Assembly: GCA_002633005.1 (NCBI GenBank)
Contig: NMRA01000256.1
Coordinates: 52,139-116,138, forward strand
Direction: 5' to 3'
Source of the DNA: Phoronis australis
Lineage: Eukaryota > Phoronida > Phoronidae
DNA length: 64,000 bases
Shown here: positions 1-13,212 of the stretch, piece by piece
How the letters are laid out: every line of letters begins with the position of its first letter
Position numbering within the stretch: the stretch's first letter is position 1
Program-made: the position numbers and the translations under genes
The notes under the pieces: generated by a model
What the model was told of the DNA's origin: nothing
The model's database searches: none
Seen by the model: the letters and a program-made list of their open reading frames with translations, nothing else

Positions 1-268
1 CCCCTCACTCACCACTCCCTTTTCATCGCCGGACAACTGTATTGCCAGTGTCTCTTTCACTCACACCATTTATCACCCTCGGACGCCTGTATTGCCAGTG
101 TCCTAATTCCCTTATTCCCCATTTTCATTGGCACGCCCTTTCCACTCACCTTTTTGAGGTTCTCCCTCCCGGGCAGTCTTTCCCGCTTCTTTTATATTTG
201 TTGTTGGTTTACCTCATCCCCTATTATGGGTTATCCTCTACTTAGCTTTTTTTCCATACTTTATATAG

Positions 269-1780
269 TTTTACTTTTGCCGGGGCCTCCTTTTGCTGAT
301 GCTTATCTGTATGTTGTTTGTACATGTCACCGTTTTTGTTTCCTTATACCTATATAGACAGCATGCTTTTGGTAGGTTGATATGTCCCTTATGTATATTC
401 CTTAATTTTTATCTATTCATGTTAGCTTTATATTCCACTGGGTTTCAATTACTATGGTTTCGCCACCTTGTTTTGTCGCTCCATGATTTTGTTTTTATTG
501 TGTCATGCTACCTAGCTGTACCACTCCATGTTTGCATTTTCCTTTTACGGGCTTACTTTTGCACCGTTTTCTTATGCTACTTTTGTCAGCCACGCTCGCT
601 CTCCCTTGGGTGGGCGGATGCATCCTTCTGCTGCATCTGTGGCAGATTGTCACCCACCTTTACAGTTCAACATGTTATATAACTTTTGTAATTACTGATA
701 TCTGTAGTAGTTTAGTTTGTCATAATAGATATGACCTTTTATTTCAACTACACATGTTGTTTCACTGTAAACTAGCTTCGGTATCGCTTCGCAGTTAGCG
801 CATATAAATAGGTTTTACTCTGCGTCATAGCTCGTGGCGTACCCCGGGCAAAATAGATTACGATAAATAGGTTTACTTTTGACGGTCCCACCGTTTGCTG
901 TTACTCTTCATACATGTCACCGTTTCTGTTTACTTTTGCTTATATAGACAGCGTGCTTTTTGTTGTTGCTATGTTCCTTATGTATATTCCTTGGTTTTTA
1001 TCTATTCATGTTAGACTTATATTCCTCTGGGTTTCAGTTCCTATGATTTAGACACCTTGTTATGTCGCTCTATAATTTTGTTTTGTTTTGTCATGCTGCC
1101 TAGCTGTACCGCTCTATGTTCGTACTTTCCTGTTTACGTGCTTACTTTTGCCCTCTTTTTTCTTATGTCCGTTTTGTCAGCCTCGCTCGCTCTCCCTTGG
1201 GTGGGCGGATGCATCTTTCTGCTGCATCTTTGGCAGATTGTCACCCACCTTTACAGTTCAACATATTATGTAACTTTTGTAATTACCGATATCTGTAGTA
1301 GTTTAGTTTGTCATAATATATATGACCTTTTATCCCATCTACACGTGTTGTTTCACTGTAAACTAGCTTCGGTATCGCTTCGCAGTTAGCGCATATAAAA
1401 ATTATTTAAGTATTAAATTATTTTTTGTAAGCTATACTGCTTCGTTCTCATTATCATATTGTTTGGATTCTCGGGTCAGTGACAATCTTTGTTCTACGAT
1501 TATTGCTTAAATTGTACCACGTGATCTCTTTGTCTCGTCGCAACACTGGGCCATCGTCCACAATTCTCTCCAAATTTCAGTTTGCACTCAATTTCTCTTT
1601 CCCTCCCTCCCGCAAACCAATTTTCCTTTACAGTTCAACATATTATGTAACTTTTTGTAATTACCGATATCTGTAGTAGTTTAGTTTGCCATAATATATA
1701 TGACCTTTTATCTCATCTACACGTGTTGTTTCACTGTAAACTAGTTTCGGTATCGATTCGCAGTGAGCGCATATAAATAA
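269..1780. repeat. Three-copy dispersed/tandem repeat family, unclassified
   Basis: Copy 1 (about 269-808) and copy 2 (about 873-1400) align over their whole length at an offset of roughly 604 bp. Copy 3 (about 1626-1780) keeps only the last ~150 bp. All three end at the same point, a GCGCATATAAA motif, after a shared GGTATCG-TTCGCAG stretch. The differences are scattered substitutions and small indels, so the copies are not recent duplicates. A shared 3' end with one 5'-truncated copy is what a retroposon would give, but no coding domain or terminal repeat is visible. The short open frames inside are repeated in the copies and do not look like genes. Upstream, 1-110 holds two degenerate copies of a short unit ending TGTATTGCCAGTGTC. 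Confidence 0.75.
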
Positions 1781-2265
1781 TTTTATTGAACTGAAATTCT
1801 GTATGCATTTAACTAAAGATACATCTTTGTCTATTAAGTCCAGGGTCTAAATAACCTGAATACTTTGAAGTCTGAAACGGAGAATTTGCGAATTATTCTG
1901 TTTTTTGTGGAACTTTAAATATTTATCCTGTACACACATAAATCAGTAAATTTGGCACTCATTTTTCACCCAGGTCGCAGTCTTTTATGTCATACATGCA
2001 TGTACAGTTGTAGTTGTCAATGAGATCAGGGCAGCTGGCGCCATTTTTGCACGGCGACGAATTACAGGTATTGGCTGAAAAAGAGCAATCGACAATCGTT
2101 GAATACCTGAAATAATTATGGTATGCTATCTTTGGTGTGAAAACATATTCATATTTCTTTACGTTAATGATATGGACTCCGCAAGTATTCGTTTACAATT
2201 TTGAAATTGTTTCGGTTGCGTCAGTAAAACTAACATATTACTCTTGCTTTATTATGTCGCTGTTA

Positions 2266-2420
2266 GGGGCGGATCCAGGATTTTTATTTACGGGCGCCAG
2301 GCAGAGTATTAGCCAGAATTTTGCCCGTCAGACGTTCGCAGGCCCGAATTGCAAAATGGAATCTGGGAGAGTTTTAGGGGGGCCATGGGCCAATTGGCCC
2401 CCCTCTAAATTCGCCACTGG
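2266..2420. mobile_element. Short MITE-like palindromic element
   Basis: The left end reads GGGGCGGATCCAGGATTTTT. The right end, read on the other strand, begins CCAGTGGCGAATTTAGAG, so the two ends form an imperfect inverted repeat around GGCGRATYYAG. Near the right end GGGGGGCC (2377-2384) and GGCCCCCC (2396-2403) form a perfect 8-bp stem with an 11-nt loop. Ends of the type 'GGCGGATCCAGG' are common in small non-autonomous DNA elements of many animal genomes. No clear target-site duplication was found. It has no coding potential. Confidence 0.55.
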
Positions 2421-5400
2421 CTATATAATCGATTTCCATTCATTCGACTTCAAATGTTTGAGTTCAAATACACAAGCAGTTTTACCGTGGTTGAGTTATG
2501 CAAGTGCAATTTTTATCAAGACGCTATCAAATAGGGATTAGCTAGTATTTCTTACATTTTATTTCACGAGGAAATCCCGTACTGCGCAATAGATTCGTGA
2601 CATACTTGTCAGTTAGAACGACACTAAGCCATGTTTCATCCTTTTCATACAAATCTGGATAAGTTACTGCTGCACCCCTACTTGTACTTCCAAAGCACTG
2701 TTCAAGGGCGGACTGTTTTCTTAAAGGAGACAGTCAGACTTGAAACTTCCTTTATGAAGAACCTCTTGATCGATAACAGGGCTCTCGTGTATTTAGCGCA
2801 GGTATTTAGTGCAATGGGTCCAGCCATGAGGCCTGTGCACGCCCGATGCACAGCAAATGACATCAAACCACTTTCATTCTTTTTATTGTTAAATATTTAT
2901 TATTCATCATTAGTGTATCCTGAGAGTTTGAAGTGGGAGGGGCTTTTCACAGAGCCCCCGCGTCACCCGCATAAAGCATGAGTCACAATTGCCAATTTAG
3001 CGGAACATGTAAAGATTTTTAAAACCTGGGCCACAATTTTGAGTGTTGACGACAGTTACAAGGTATTGTCTCGAATAAGAGATACATCGCCTATGGTGCC
3101 GTAAGCTCCCCTGTACAGGGCAGCGTTGATGGACCAACTATGTCCCGAGCGCCTACCGAATATATAGTCTAGTTTTTCCCAACCCGTGCAGAAATAATAT
3201 GATTCAGTTCCTCGTCCGAATATGGCGTAAGTTAAGACATTACAACAGACTGTGTCCTAAAATAAAAAGTTTGCCTGCGATCAAAGACCGTCCTGAATTC
3301 TTGCACTTGAACTGGAGATTCCGTCAAGACTGACACGAAGGATATTGTAGGGTCGGGCCGAAATGACACGACTGTCACGTGAGCACTTGAGGAGGGTGTC
3401 ATCTTTCTTCACAGGCCCAGTGTCATATACAATACTCGGTAGACAGCGATTCCAATATTCAGTTTCATTTCATTTCTTACTACTATTGAATGATTTTAAA
3501 TCGCGTTTTCGGTGTCGACTTAGTGACTTAGAAGAAACGCAATCTCTTTAAAATACACTTTTGCCTTTATACTTACAGAACATGAACTGTTCTCGCGAAA
3601 CACCGACAAAATGGCATCTGCATGCACAGTTGAATGACACTGACTTACTATTTGCAAAAACACAGAGTTGTAATTTTACAAGGGGTGAAACTCAGTGTGT
3701 GTTCTTAATAGTGTAACAAGCACATTTAACGGGGCAATCAACTAAACATGGACCAAGATTGTCATGAACAATAGCACGACCGATCAACCATTATGAAACT
3801 ACGGGATAGAAAAGGCGACTTTGGTGAAGTTAAATAAATTACACCCCTTCTCTTTTCGGAAATGCCCTGTTAATCTCATACAATCCTTTCATTTTACTAT
3901 TGATACTATTGTCGTTTCTACTCGTTACCCGATTATCAACTGACTGCCGCGTCCCTTTCTCCTTCAATGAGGGCTCCCATCGACTTAATGTCAACGAGGC
4001 GACTGATCACGTGTGACCGGATATTAGTAGCGTCTAGGGATGGGGAGACTTGTTTAAAACGCATGTCTAATCACATACGCTCTAAAAGGGACTGTTCACG
4101 AAGTCCAAAATGTTTCCCTATACCACCCGTTGAGAAGTACCTCCTTGTACAGTCAGGTCGCGACAATAAGTCACCGGTCCCCCGTCATCAGTCCCCAAGC
4201 TTCCTGAAAGTTTCGAACCTACCACATAACTTTCTGACTTGTGAACATAAAATCTGAAGATATATTATCACACTCCAATGTAACGGTTGCATTTTTGACA
4301 TTGTATTTGTATTATATTTTTTACATTCTTCACGTAAAAAATAAATCTGAAACTAAATAAGGCTACCCAGATCCTCCCAAGGATACTATTGTTTCACGAA
4401 ATGTAGAATATAAATAGGTAAATAAAACAACAAGAATGGATCAACTGAAATTTTCGAATGTAATAACGTCCTTTGTCAACAGAAACAGAAATAAAGTAAA
4501 ATCAAACACTATGTGACAATTGACATTTAAGATATGGTATGTATACATAAGAATAACACAATTACGCAGGTTTGAAATTTTATTTGTGACATATGCTTGA
4601 AAACCAAGTGCACCAAGAATACAAACTAACATGTGAACATACAAACAAACCCGGTTTGGCACTTACTGCATACATGTGAACAATCTTACATAGTATCAAA
4701 ATATTTTTCCAATATGGTTTCCATAAAAGAGAAACGTAAAGTCAGTCGGACTTACCAAAATGACTTCACAAGAGTTAGCCAATTTTCTCTAAAACAAATA
4801 GTCAAGAACAATGTTATTCAAATCTTTCTGTTACCACAGTAACTGGCAAATTGTAAGTTGGACAGATATGTCTTACCCACATACTGAAAAATCATGAAGT
4901 CAATCAACAAAATACATGCATGTCATGGATTGTTTTGAGCAAAATTGTAAACATCGCATAATAATCACTCTTAAAGTTCTCAAAAATCAACAACAGTTAA
5001 CCAAATAACTGTGATCACTCACAGATTACCATATACAAAATATGCACACAAAATATGGATGGCAGTACAAGAAAATATGGATGGCAATACAAGGCACTAA
5101 TCAGCATCATTATAATTCATCAAAAATGCTCAACACGTTTACCACACCTTGTAATAAAAGCCTGTCCAACACACAATTATCAACAATGGTGATTATGTTT
5201 TGACAATCAAAGCTATACTGAGCAATGCTTCAGAGGGTCAAAAACAGCCAACTTCAATGTAAAATATAATACATATTAGCCCCACTGTGAGTCTGACCAC
5301 ACAAAACAAAAAGTGTTTTGTGCCCTATTTCACAACTCAGTTCTTGTGAAGCATTCCAAAACAAGTGACACGTGCCACAGTGTGAAATGGGATGCTCCGG

Positions 5401-6076
5401 GTATGAATCATATTACCGAACCTGCGCTCACTATAACTTTAATTAAGTATTAAAAAGGCAATCCTATGTACAGCAAAATATTTACAAGAAAGCAAAGGCC
5501 AAATTAATGATGAAGTTGTGCATGTCACACACGATTAAATTCAAAACATGATGCATTAAACCTCAAGACAATTGACACCAATATGTGGCAAAGTATGACA
5601 TTTTTACACTTCATACTTTCTATTCACACAAACATGTACAAAGATGAGCACATGGATCATACTTAGTCACAACGATTCCATTTACAGTGTACACCAAAAA
5701 TGTGCTCGCACTTCAGTACTACAATGCCATAGTTCAAATTCAGTTCTCTCTGCACCTGGGCCTTCTCTATGGTTACGACTTGCTTTGACAGTAGGTGCAT
5801 GAAGTGTGAGCTAGCCATCATGTGCTTTGTTTTCACGAGAATAACAACTCAATTTCGGAGAATGAAAATTTATCACGCAATTCTACCGGAAACTCAAAAA
5901 CGGCAAGGAATCATAACACGCCACTTTTCATTCGATGTCAATAAACAATGCATTTATTTTGGATAAAAGGCATAATTCTTATTTTGATCACATCTTTACG
6001 AAACCAGAAATCTTCTTAATAAACAGTGCAGTTATTGTCGTTTGAAGTGTGAGTACTTTTTTGGATACCGTATATT
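2421..6076. other. Intergenic DNA with no gene recognised
   Basis: This AT-rich stretch lies beyond the 3' end of the BTB-BACK gene. Open frames are short (under ~120 codons), overlap on both strands and lack splice-site or domain support. A 24-bp unit is doubled near 5045-5090. The only small frame that looks mildly protein-like is on the minus strand at 5821-5663 (52 codons, begins MMASSHFMHLLSK). It has no recognised homologue, and its length is within chance. Confidence 0.5.
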
Positions 6077-6082
6077 TTTATT
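6077..6082 (-). promoter_or_regulatory. Candidate poly(A) signal of the BTB-BACK gene
   Basis: AATAAA is read on the minus strand about 510 nt after the stop codon at 6591-6593. It is the first such hexamer I see downstream. A second lies at 5953-5958. Without transcript data either could be used. Confidence 0.3.
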
Positions 6083-6590
6083 ACAACAAAAAACATGCCG
6101 AACAGTCACAAAAATTCAATGACCTGTCAGATATCCTGCTAAAAGTTGATTGTTAATCAAAAATAGTGTGTAACAAAAACAGGTCTGAGATCATTCCATT
6201 CTCAGGTAAGAAGTGATACCTGGGGTAGGGAATTACTGACAATTTGTCATAATCCACTCCTCAAGTTGGTCTGCAAAGAATAATGTCTAATATGTCAAAA
6301 AGCAGTATGGCTGATAGAAACAATCCTATGATTTACCGCCAATAAAACATTTTTTGCAAAGTACAAGGAGGTGACAACATTGCGCTAAAATATGTACTTG
6401 GATGAACAGAACATACTTCAGGGCTTAGCTTAGTTGGAAAGGCATGGTAACTTTCTCTTGTAATTAATCTCACATTGCTCTTCCAACACTTGGACACTCC
6501 ATGCATGATTCACTGCGCATCCATGGTGATGTAGGTCATTGTTATTATGCAAGGATGCCAGGACCAACATGACCTCTGACCTTAGCAGAG

Positions 6591-9500
6591 TTAAGACTGC
6601 GGGAACATCAGAGAGAAAGACACATAGATGGGGGTCTCCAACGCTGAGAGATGCAATGTCTGAAATGACGAAGATACAAGAAATTGTTCATTTAAAGACT
6701 GTGGGTGGGAACTCCTTCTTAACCACTGCTCAAAACACATAAATGCACCAAAATTGCTCAACCACACAAAGTTGGCTCAAATCTTTTAACACCATGACAA
6801 AAATGATTGTCCATCTCTTAATGGATCATACGGGATATCAGTAAGCCAAAAGTGTCAAAAAACATCATCTGTGAAGGATAAGGCGACTAGCTGCCAACAC
6901 TGCACCTCTCCATAAAATGACATGATATTCCAAGTGCTTTCTTTCAAAGGGGAAACCAGTGTCTATCACATCAAAGTAATGTTAAACCATTTTTGTTAAT
7001 CATATCATTTCATGTTGTTTCAAGGGGAGAGAGCCTGCAGAAACTTGAGTAATAGCCTTGTTCAATAAAATTTTCACATGAAATGGTCACATTTTAGGCT
7101 TAGACACACCCCGCAAGTTATGCGTGTAGAGTATGGTTTTAACATTAAGAGGGTGTGGTATTTTTATGAGTTTCACTTGTTCTCGGGTATAAAAGTAACA
7201 GCAGAAAATCCTACATGCACGGGATACGAAATCAGGTAGAAACAGTATCACCTCAGAAAAGTACCAGGCATATGCTCGGAACGTTCAATTTTCTCGTCTC
7301 ATATGAAAGACAAATGAGGGCCCATTTAATGAGCTCAAGACAAGGCCCATATTCTAGAAAATTCGCTTTATTAGGGAATAGTTTTGGGAAAGTTCATATT
7401 ATTAGGGTCACGTTTTGAAAGGGTACACTTTGAACAGTTGAGGATTTGGGGTCCCTGGTACACTGCCTTAGAGACTTTTTAAAAATCTCTTGTTAAAAGA
7501 TGGATACCCAAGTTTCTGGTGGCTGCTTCCGAGCCAAGTTCAGACTAAACCAGTAAGCAAATACTACTTGCATTGTGAGTATTACCACACTTACAAACTG
7601 ACTTATATAAAGCTTTTTGCGACTCGTTTCAGGCTCTAAGTAAATTTTTGCACAAATTAGTATCGTTTAACTTCTTTAATTGTAGACAACTTTCGAATTA
7701 TAAAGTTTCCCAGATTAAATCCCGTGTTACAGCATTCGTTTAAAATATTCTGCGTTGGTCTCTTGTCCCAAGTACACTTTGAATGCACTCTACAGTCTTT
7801 GAATTGCCTCTAGTTTTTTAGTAATTCCAGTATGGTCTCTTACCTCACTCTGACATGTTTTATCGCCCAATCCAAACCTCCCTGCTACTGTTCCCGTGGT
7901 GTACAACTCTGCATGACCATTGTGTATAGTTTGAACACGGATGTTGTAGCGAACGTCACGGTCAGGTCTGGCTGAGAAAGTCTGTCTCTCGCACTGCCGA
8001 AACGTCAGCTGAGGGTCCGTTGGTTTGAGGCGCTGGTGATAAATCAATGGAATGCTATAGTGCATCAAAATTTAGAAAATTGAAACAATAGTAATTTATT
8101 TTTTAATTGGTTTTATTCAAACTTAGTCTACACTTGTCACCTAGACGACATTTTTTATAATTTATTAAAAGATGCATTTCTTCTAGTTTCAAAAAATTTT
8201 CATCCAATTTTCTCTAAAGCATCAATAAACCCTGATTAAATTAAAGAAACTAGAATTTGATATGGACCACTTACATCAATAAAAATAATGTCAGTTGACT
8301 TTCACTTGTTCTTTACTCAGATGAGAAGTGAATTTTGGTCTTGCAGAGAGAGCGACATGCTCGGCGAATGGCACGCCATAACGAGTCAACTTGTAGAGAG
8401 ACCGACACGTTCAGTGAACGGCATGCCATGACAAGTCAACTTGTAGAGAGACCGACACGCTCAGTGAACGGCATGCCATGACAAGTCAACTTGTAGAGAG
8501 ACCGGCATGCTCAGTGAATGGCATGCCATGACAAGTCAACTTGTAGAGAGATCGACACGCTCAGTTAATGGCATGCCATGACAAGTCAACTTGTAGAGAG
8601 ATTGACATGCTCGGTGAACGGCATGCCATGACAACTTAACTTGTAGAGCTTGGTCAGAAACAATAACAAACAGTCGCTGAGTTCTTCCCAAGTCCAGAAA
8701 TCATACTTATTTGACTGTTTCTGCATTAAGATTTTAGCCATAAGAAGACGACTTTTAAAACAAATAGGTTTCGTCAGGGTCAACTGCACAACTTTAAGAC
8801 AATTGACTCCAAAGTTTGCCTGTAAGAGTTCAACTCTACCCAATTGGTTCATTTTTCACCCTCGAGGTTCCTTGCAGAAAAGCAAGATTTAGTGAGACAA
8901 TGCAAAATCACACAAGTGAAAAACCGAGTGCTTCGCAAGTATGTCCATGAGTTTGCTAACCTGACCTAACAAAATGGTGGTCACAGAAGTGATTGGACGG
9001 TGAGGTTGGAATGTTGCATCATGGGATTAAATTCACTGTTCTCCTCTACAAGTGAAGATTTTGTGCAACAAGAGCAAACTAACATATTGTGTCCATGGAC
9101 GGCAACCTGATGAAGTTGAGCACCACTTTTGAACCGAGAGTGTTTTGTGAATGATAAGAGATACAGCTAACAGCTGTGATTGTTTGGGTCAGGGAAAGAC
9201 ACATTTGATCAAAAATGACACGGCCCTTTCACTGACTCACCTGCATTAGGAACGTGTATGTCCCACGCTTGTCTTTCCTGATTGCTTTGATTTCAAAGTG
9301 GAACCCATGTACAGAGAAAATTTCTGAGTGAAAAGGCGGCCCCTGTAACAGAGTAATCAACAGTAAAAAATTGTAGTATTATAATTATGAAAATAGGTCA
9401 GTAACAAGAGATAGAGTATTTAGCACATTACTGCAATAATTACGGAACAATCTCGTTGTCTTGACAATCCAGAACCTCATCTTACACTCCACAATGTCAA

Positions 9501-12500
9501 CTATTCCAGAAAAATAACTTGACCTCCATGCAGCAAAGAACAAAGACTGTGAGAAATAAACAGCCATAATTGATAGTTATAGGTGTAGACAAGAGCATGG
9601 CAAAATGCTTTTTTCAGTAATAGCAAAGTGGGAACATACCAGGACAAACTTATGACTAAGAACATTAACTTCATAAGCCAACACTAGTGTTACTATCATA
9701 TCTGGTTGGAGTTATTTCCCCATGTTACCAGATGTAGTTATTTTCATAATTATCTTATAAATTCAGGCAGCAAAAACTATGCCAAGAGACCATTTATGCT
9801 TCTGATAACTGCACTTCTGATTGGTAACATATTCAATTTCGATAAAAAATTATTCTTTGCTGAACTACTTTTTGAGGGGACACACAAAATATTGCCCATT
9901 TTCATGACATATTGTTTTAAGTTCTTGAAGAGCCATCTGGTGTCTGAAGTCAAGCATAAAGTCCTTTGCCAAGAGACGTGGTCCTGAAGGACAATCATCA
10001 ATATGGTATAAGTTGAATCAAGCAAAAAGTTTAATATAAGCAATGTTGAAGCACAATGTGAGAAAACACAACACAAAAAACTTACATTATTGTCGATGAC
10101 AAATCCTTGCCTTATGCTGGATGAGTTATAATTGTTCATCATAGACATATCTCCACCTCCCTGTAACTGCAACAAAAATGTCAAAAATATAAAACGGATT
10201 TATTTTACTAAAATTTCAAACAAGTCATTGTCTAAGACATCTACACAGTCATATCTTTTGTTCTTAATCACTGAAGAAATTGCTCAAAGGATTGTTCCGA
10301 CAAGTCAGAGAATATCACTTTAAATTGTGTTAAAGCTATATCTAAATAATATACTTATTGGTAGTTTCCCAGAAAAAATAAATCCTTAGAAAATCTGTAA
10401 TCACCATTTTTCAAGCCTTAGATTTCCATTACCACCTGGACACAAGCAATGGTGCAGATATACTGACAAGCTTAAGAAGGTATTATTGACTGGCTGTCCT
10501 ATATTCACGCTTCAATCACGCACACAGGTATTAAGGCAAGTTGTCATGAGTGCCTTTACTAAATCCCGCTATGTGAACAAAAGCTTTGTCGAATGGTTTA
10601 ACTTGATTATGGGTGAAAAATGTGCCAAGTTCTGAAACAACACTGATAATAATACAATGGTACAGATTTTTAAAAGAAAATAATGTCATTACAAGCAAGA
10701 AATTAGAAGATAATACCTAGCAAATAGAATTTAAGGACAACTTGCTCATTTCACACAAAATAACAGTCAAAAGTTTCATTTCACTATTTCTTAAACACTG
10801 ACTACATTATGTAGGCTAAACATCGACTACAAAAAGAGAGGCAAAACATTGACTTCACTCATAAGAAAGGTATACTACTTACTGCATGGTAATGTTCTGA
10901 TAACATCTGAACTATCCATGACTGGGGGATGATGTTCATTTGTTGGATCTCCTGAATATTCACATCTATAATAACACAAATCACAAGTTAATGAAGACAA
11001 ACCGGATTACATATTACACTAAATACCTAGTGATTTCCCTATAGATTTAATAGGACAAATGTACTTCACACATCAGAGTAAAAAACACAACAAAAATTCA
11101 GCGTAATGTTACACTTAAATGATATGGGAGATTATACAGAATGATAGATAACAGCAAAATTTGTAATTAAAATGTTTTAATGATATTTTAAGAACAGAGA
11201 AAAGAGAAAAAGTAAAGCCAGTGTTAAATATGACATACATCCGAGACACAAAAACAATAATTACATAAGTGGAATAACACAAAAAGCATTCAACTGCAAA
11301 GGCAACATAAAACAGGATGTTAACATTTCTGGCTTCACAAACTTTGAACATAATCCATGTATTCCTATGTATTCGAAGTATAACTTCAATTCAAAACAGT
11401 GTTAATGTTTTTTTAAGCTTGAAGCAATCACTCACTTTCTAGGATTCCATGCAAGCGTAGTGCCATAAACAGGGGAGCAAACTTCTGTCCTTCCTCCCGC
11501 TCAATAAATGCACCAGTTTTTGGCAAGCTGAAAATAAAAGTATGTAGTGAACATAACAAGGCTGATATGTCTCATGGAAGTTACTTAAAACTAAAAAACA
11601 TAAATATGGTCTTGCACTCCTACTTCACAATTGCTGAGTAAAAGTTTAACCAAGTAATAATGAACGTTTCATGGTCTAGAAGTATTTTATCTAATTAATC
11701 TTAATAACTATCAGACGGTTCAGTTCTCAGACATTGCACTTTTCCTCAAGTGAGATTTAACTAAAATTTCTGAAATAGTTGTGTGAAGCATAAGACCAAA
11801 TTTTTGACTCAAGTCCCTCTTCATGACACAGGGTATGGACTTAATTAGGAACTCACAAACTTGCCAAGCAATATCATTCAAGGTAAGGGAACCAAAGTTA
11901 GAAATGTATAATTTTTAGTCGACAAGTGGTATCCCCTTTGAGTCCATTTTAATCAAGTAATTTTCAGCTAATCATTCATAAAATCACAAATCAAAAGGAA
12001 TGCAAATTAACACTATTGACCTTATTCGATGACACACCTGGCGAAGCAAAAAAAAATTGAAATGTAAAATCCTGTTCAAAGTGTCATCTGATTTAGTAAA
12101 CAGTAAAATTCAGGTCTGCTGTTCAACACAAATGAATAGAATCAAATAATCCCTAACTAGGCAGGCGTGTTTGTAATGTCAAGCACATGACTTTGATACA
12201 CCTACCTGTTAAAGAATGAGACCACTGAACTGTGGGAAGGCATGAGTTGGAGGTGGGAGTTGATTTGAAGGAACAGCCAGTAGGAAAGCACTTTGTACAG
12301 GGAGTATTCGTTGTAAGTGAACAGTCTGAAAAACAATGAGTTAAGCTTAGAAATCACACAATTCAACTTTGGTACACCTTTACGTAGTACCGCAGCATTA
12401 AGTTAGTCACAGGACGAAACCCTACATTTGTATCAAAAACAGTTTAATTATTTCATTGTGTGCATCATAAATGTTTGCTTTACAAATTTCAGATTAAACC

Positions 12501-13212
12501 AACCCACTAACTATCTGTCTCATTCTCTGTGTTGCAATTTTTCTGCGTATCTTTCCAGAGACTAATTTGTCTATTTTATACTTATCATTCTAGTGTCATA
12601 AAAATGTAAAGTTCTTCATGTCACCAACTATTGGTATCGTTTTTATCTCAGGAGTAGACCATCAGTCATAGAGCANATAAGACCAAATTTTTGACTCAAG
12701 TCCCTCTTCATGACACAGGGTATGGACTTAATTAGGAACTCACAAACTTGCCAAGCAATATCATTCAAGGTAAGGGAACCAAAGTTAGAAATGTATAATT
12801 TTTAGTCGACAAGTGGTATCCCCTTTGAGTCCATTTTAATCAAGTAATTTTCAGCTAATCATTCATAAAATCACAAATCAAAAGGAATGCAAATTAACAC
12901 TATTGACCTTATTCGATGACACACCTGGCGAAGCAAAAAAAAATTGAAATGTAAAATCCTGTTCAAAGTGTCATCTGATTTAGTAAACAGTAAAATTCAG
13001 GTCTGCTGTTCAACACAAATGAATAGAATCAAATAATCCCTAACTAGGCAGGCGTGTTTGTAATGTCAAGCACATGACTTTGATACACCTACCTGTTAAA
13101 GAATGAGACCACTGAACTGTGGGAAGGCATGAGTTGGAGGTGGGAGTTGATTTGAAGGAACAGCCAGTATGAAAGCACTTTGTACAGGGAGTATTCGTTG
13201 TAAGTGAACAGT
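6591..13212 (-). CDS. BTBD16: BTBD16-like C-terminal region (exons 12-18, residues 409-653)
   Basis: Exon 12 carries LFTYNEYSLYKVLSYWLFLQ, the GCL/BTBD16-type helix after BACK. Exons 13-14 carry EGQKFAPLFMALRLHGI and IIPQSWIVQMLSEHYHA. Exons 16-18 form the C-terminal domain. Exon 17 ends at a strong donor (GAG then GTAAGAG). Reading through it would add only a short unconserved tail to a stop at 7790. The better ending is a 69-nt exon at 6659-6591, preceded by TTTCAG. It continues in frame as LETPIYVSFSLMFPQS and stop, a hydrophobic strand pattern typical of the family's C terminus. Confidence 0.75.

Noticed and set aside
8341-8653. CRISPR-like array
   Set aside because: Units are contiguous 50-bp tandem copies without unique spacers, in a eukaryotic intron.
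9777-10184. 135-codon minus-strand frame as an independent gene
   Set aside because: It is exon 15 (10166-10086) read through its donor into intron.
12206-12325. Tandem exon duplication in the BTBD16-like gene
   Set aside because: The copy is part of the 886-bp allelic duplicate joined at the N; sequence differences are allele-like and there are no indels.
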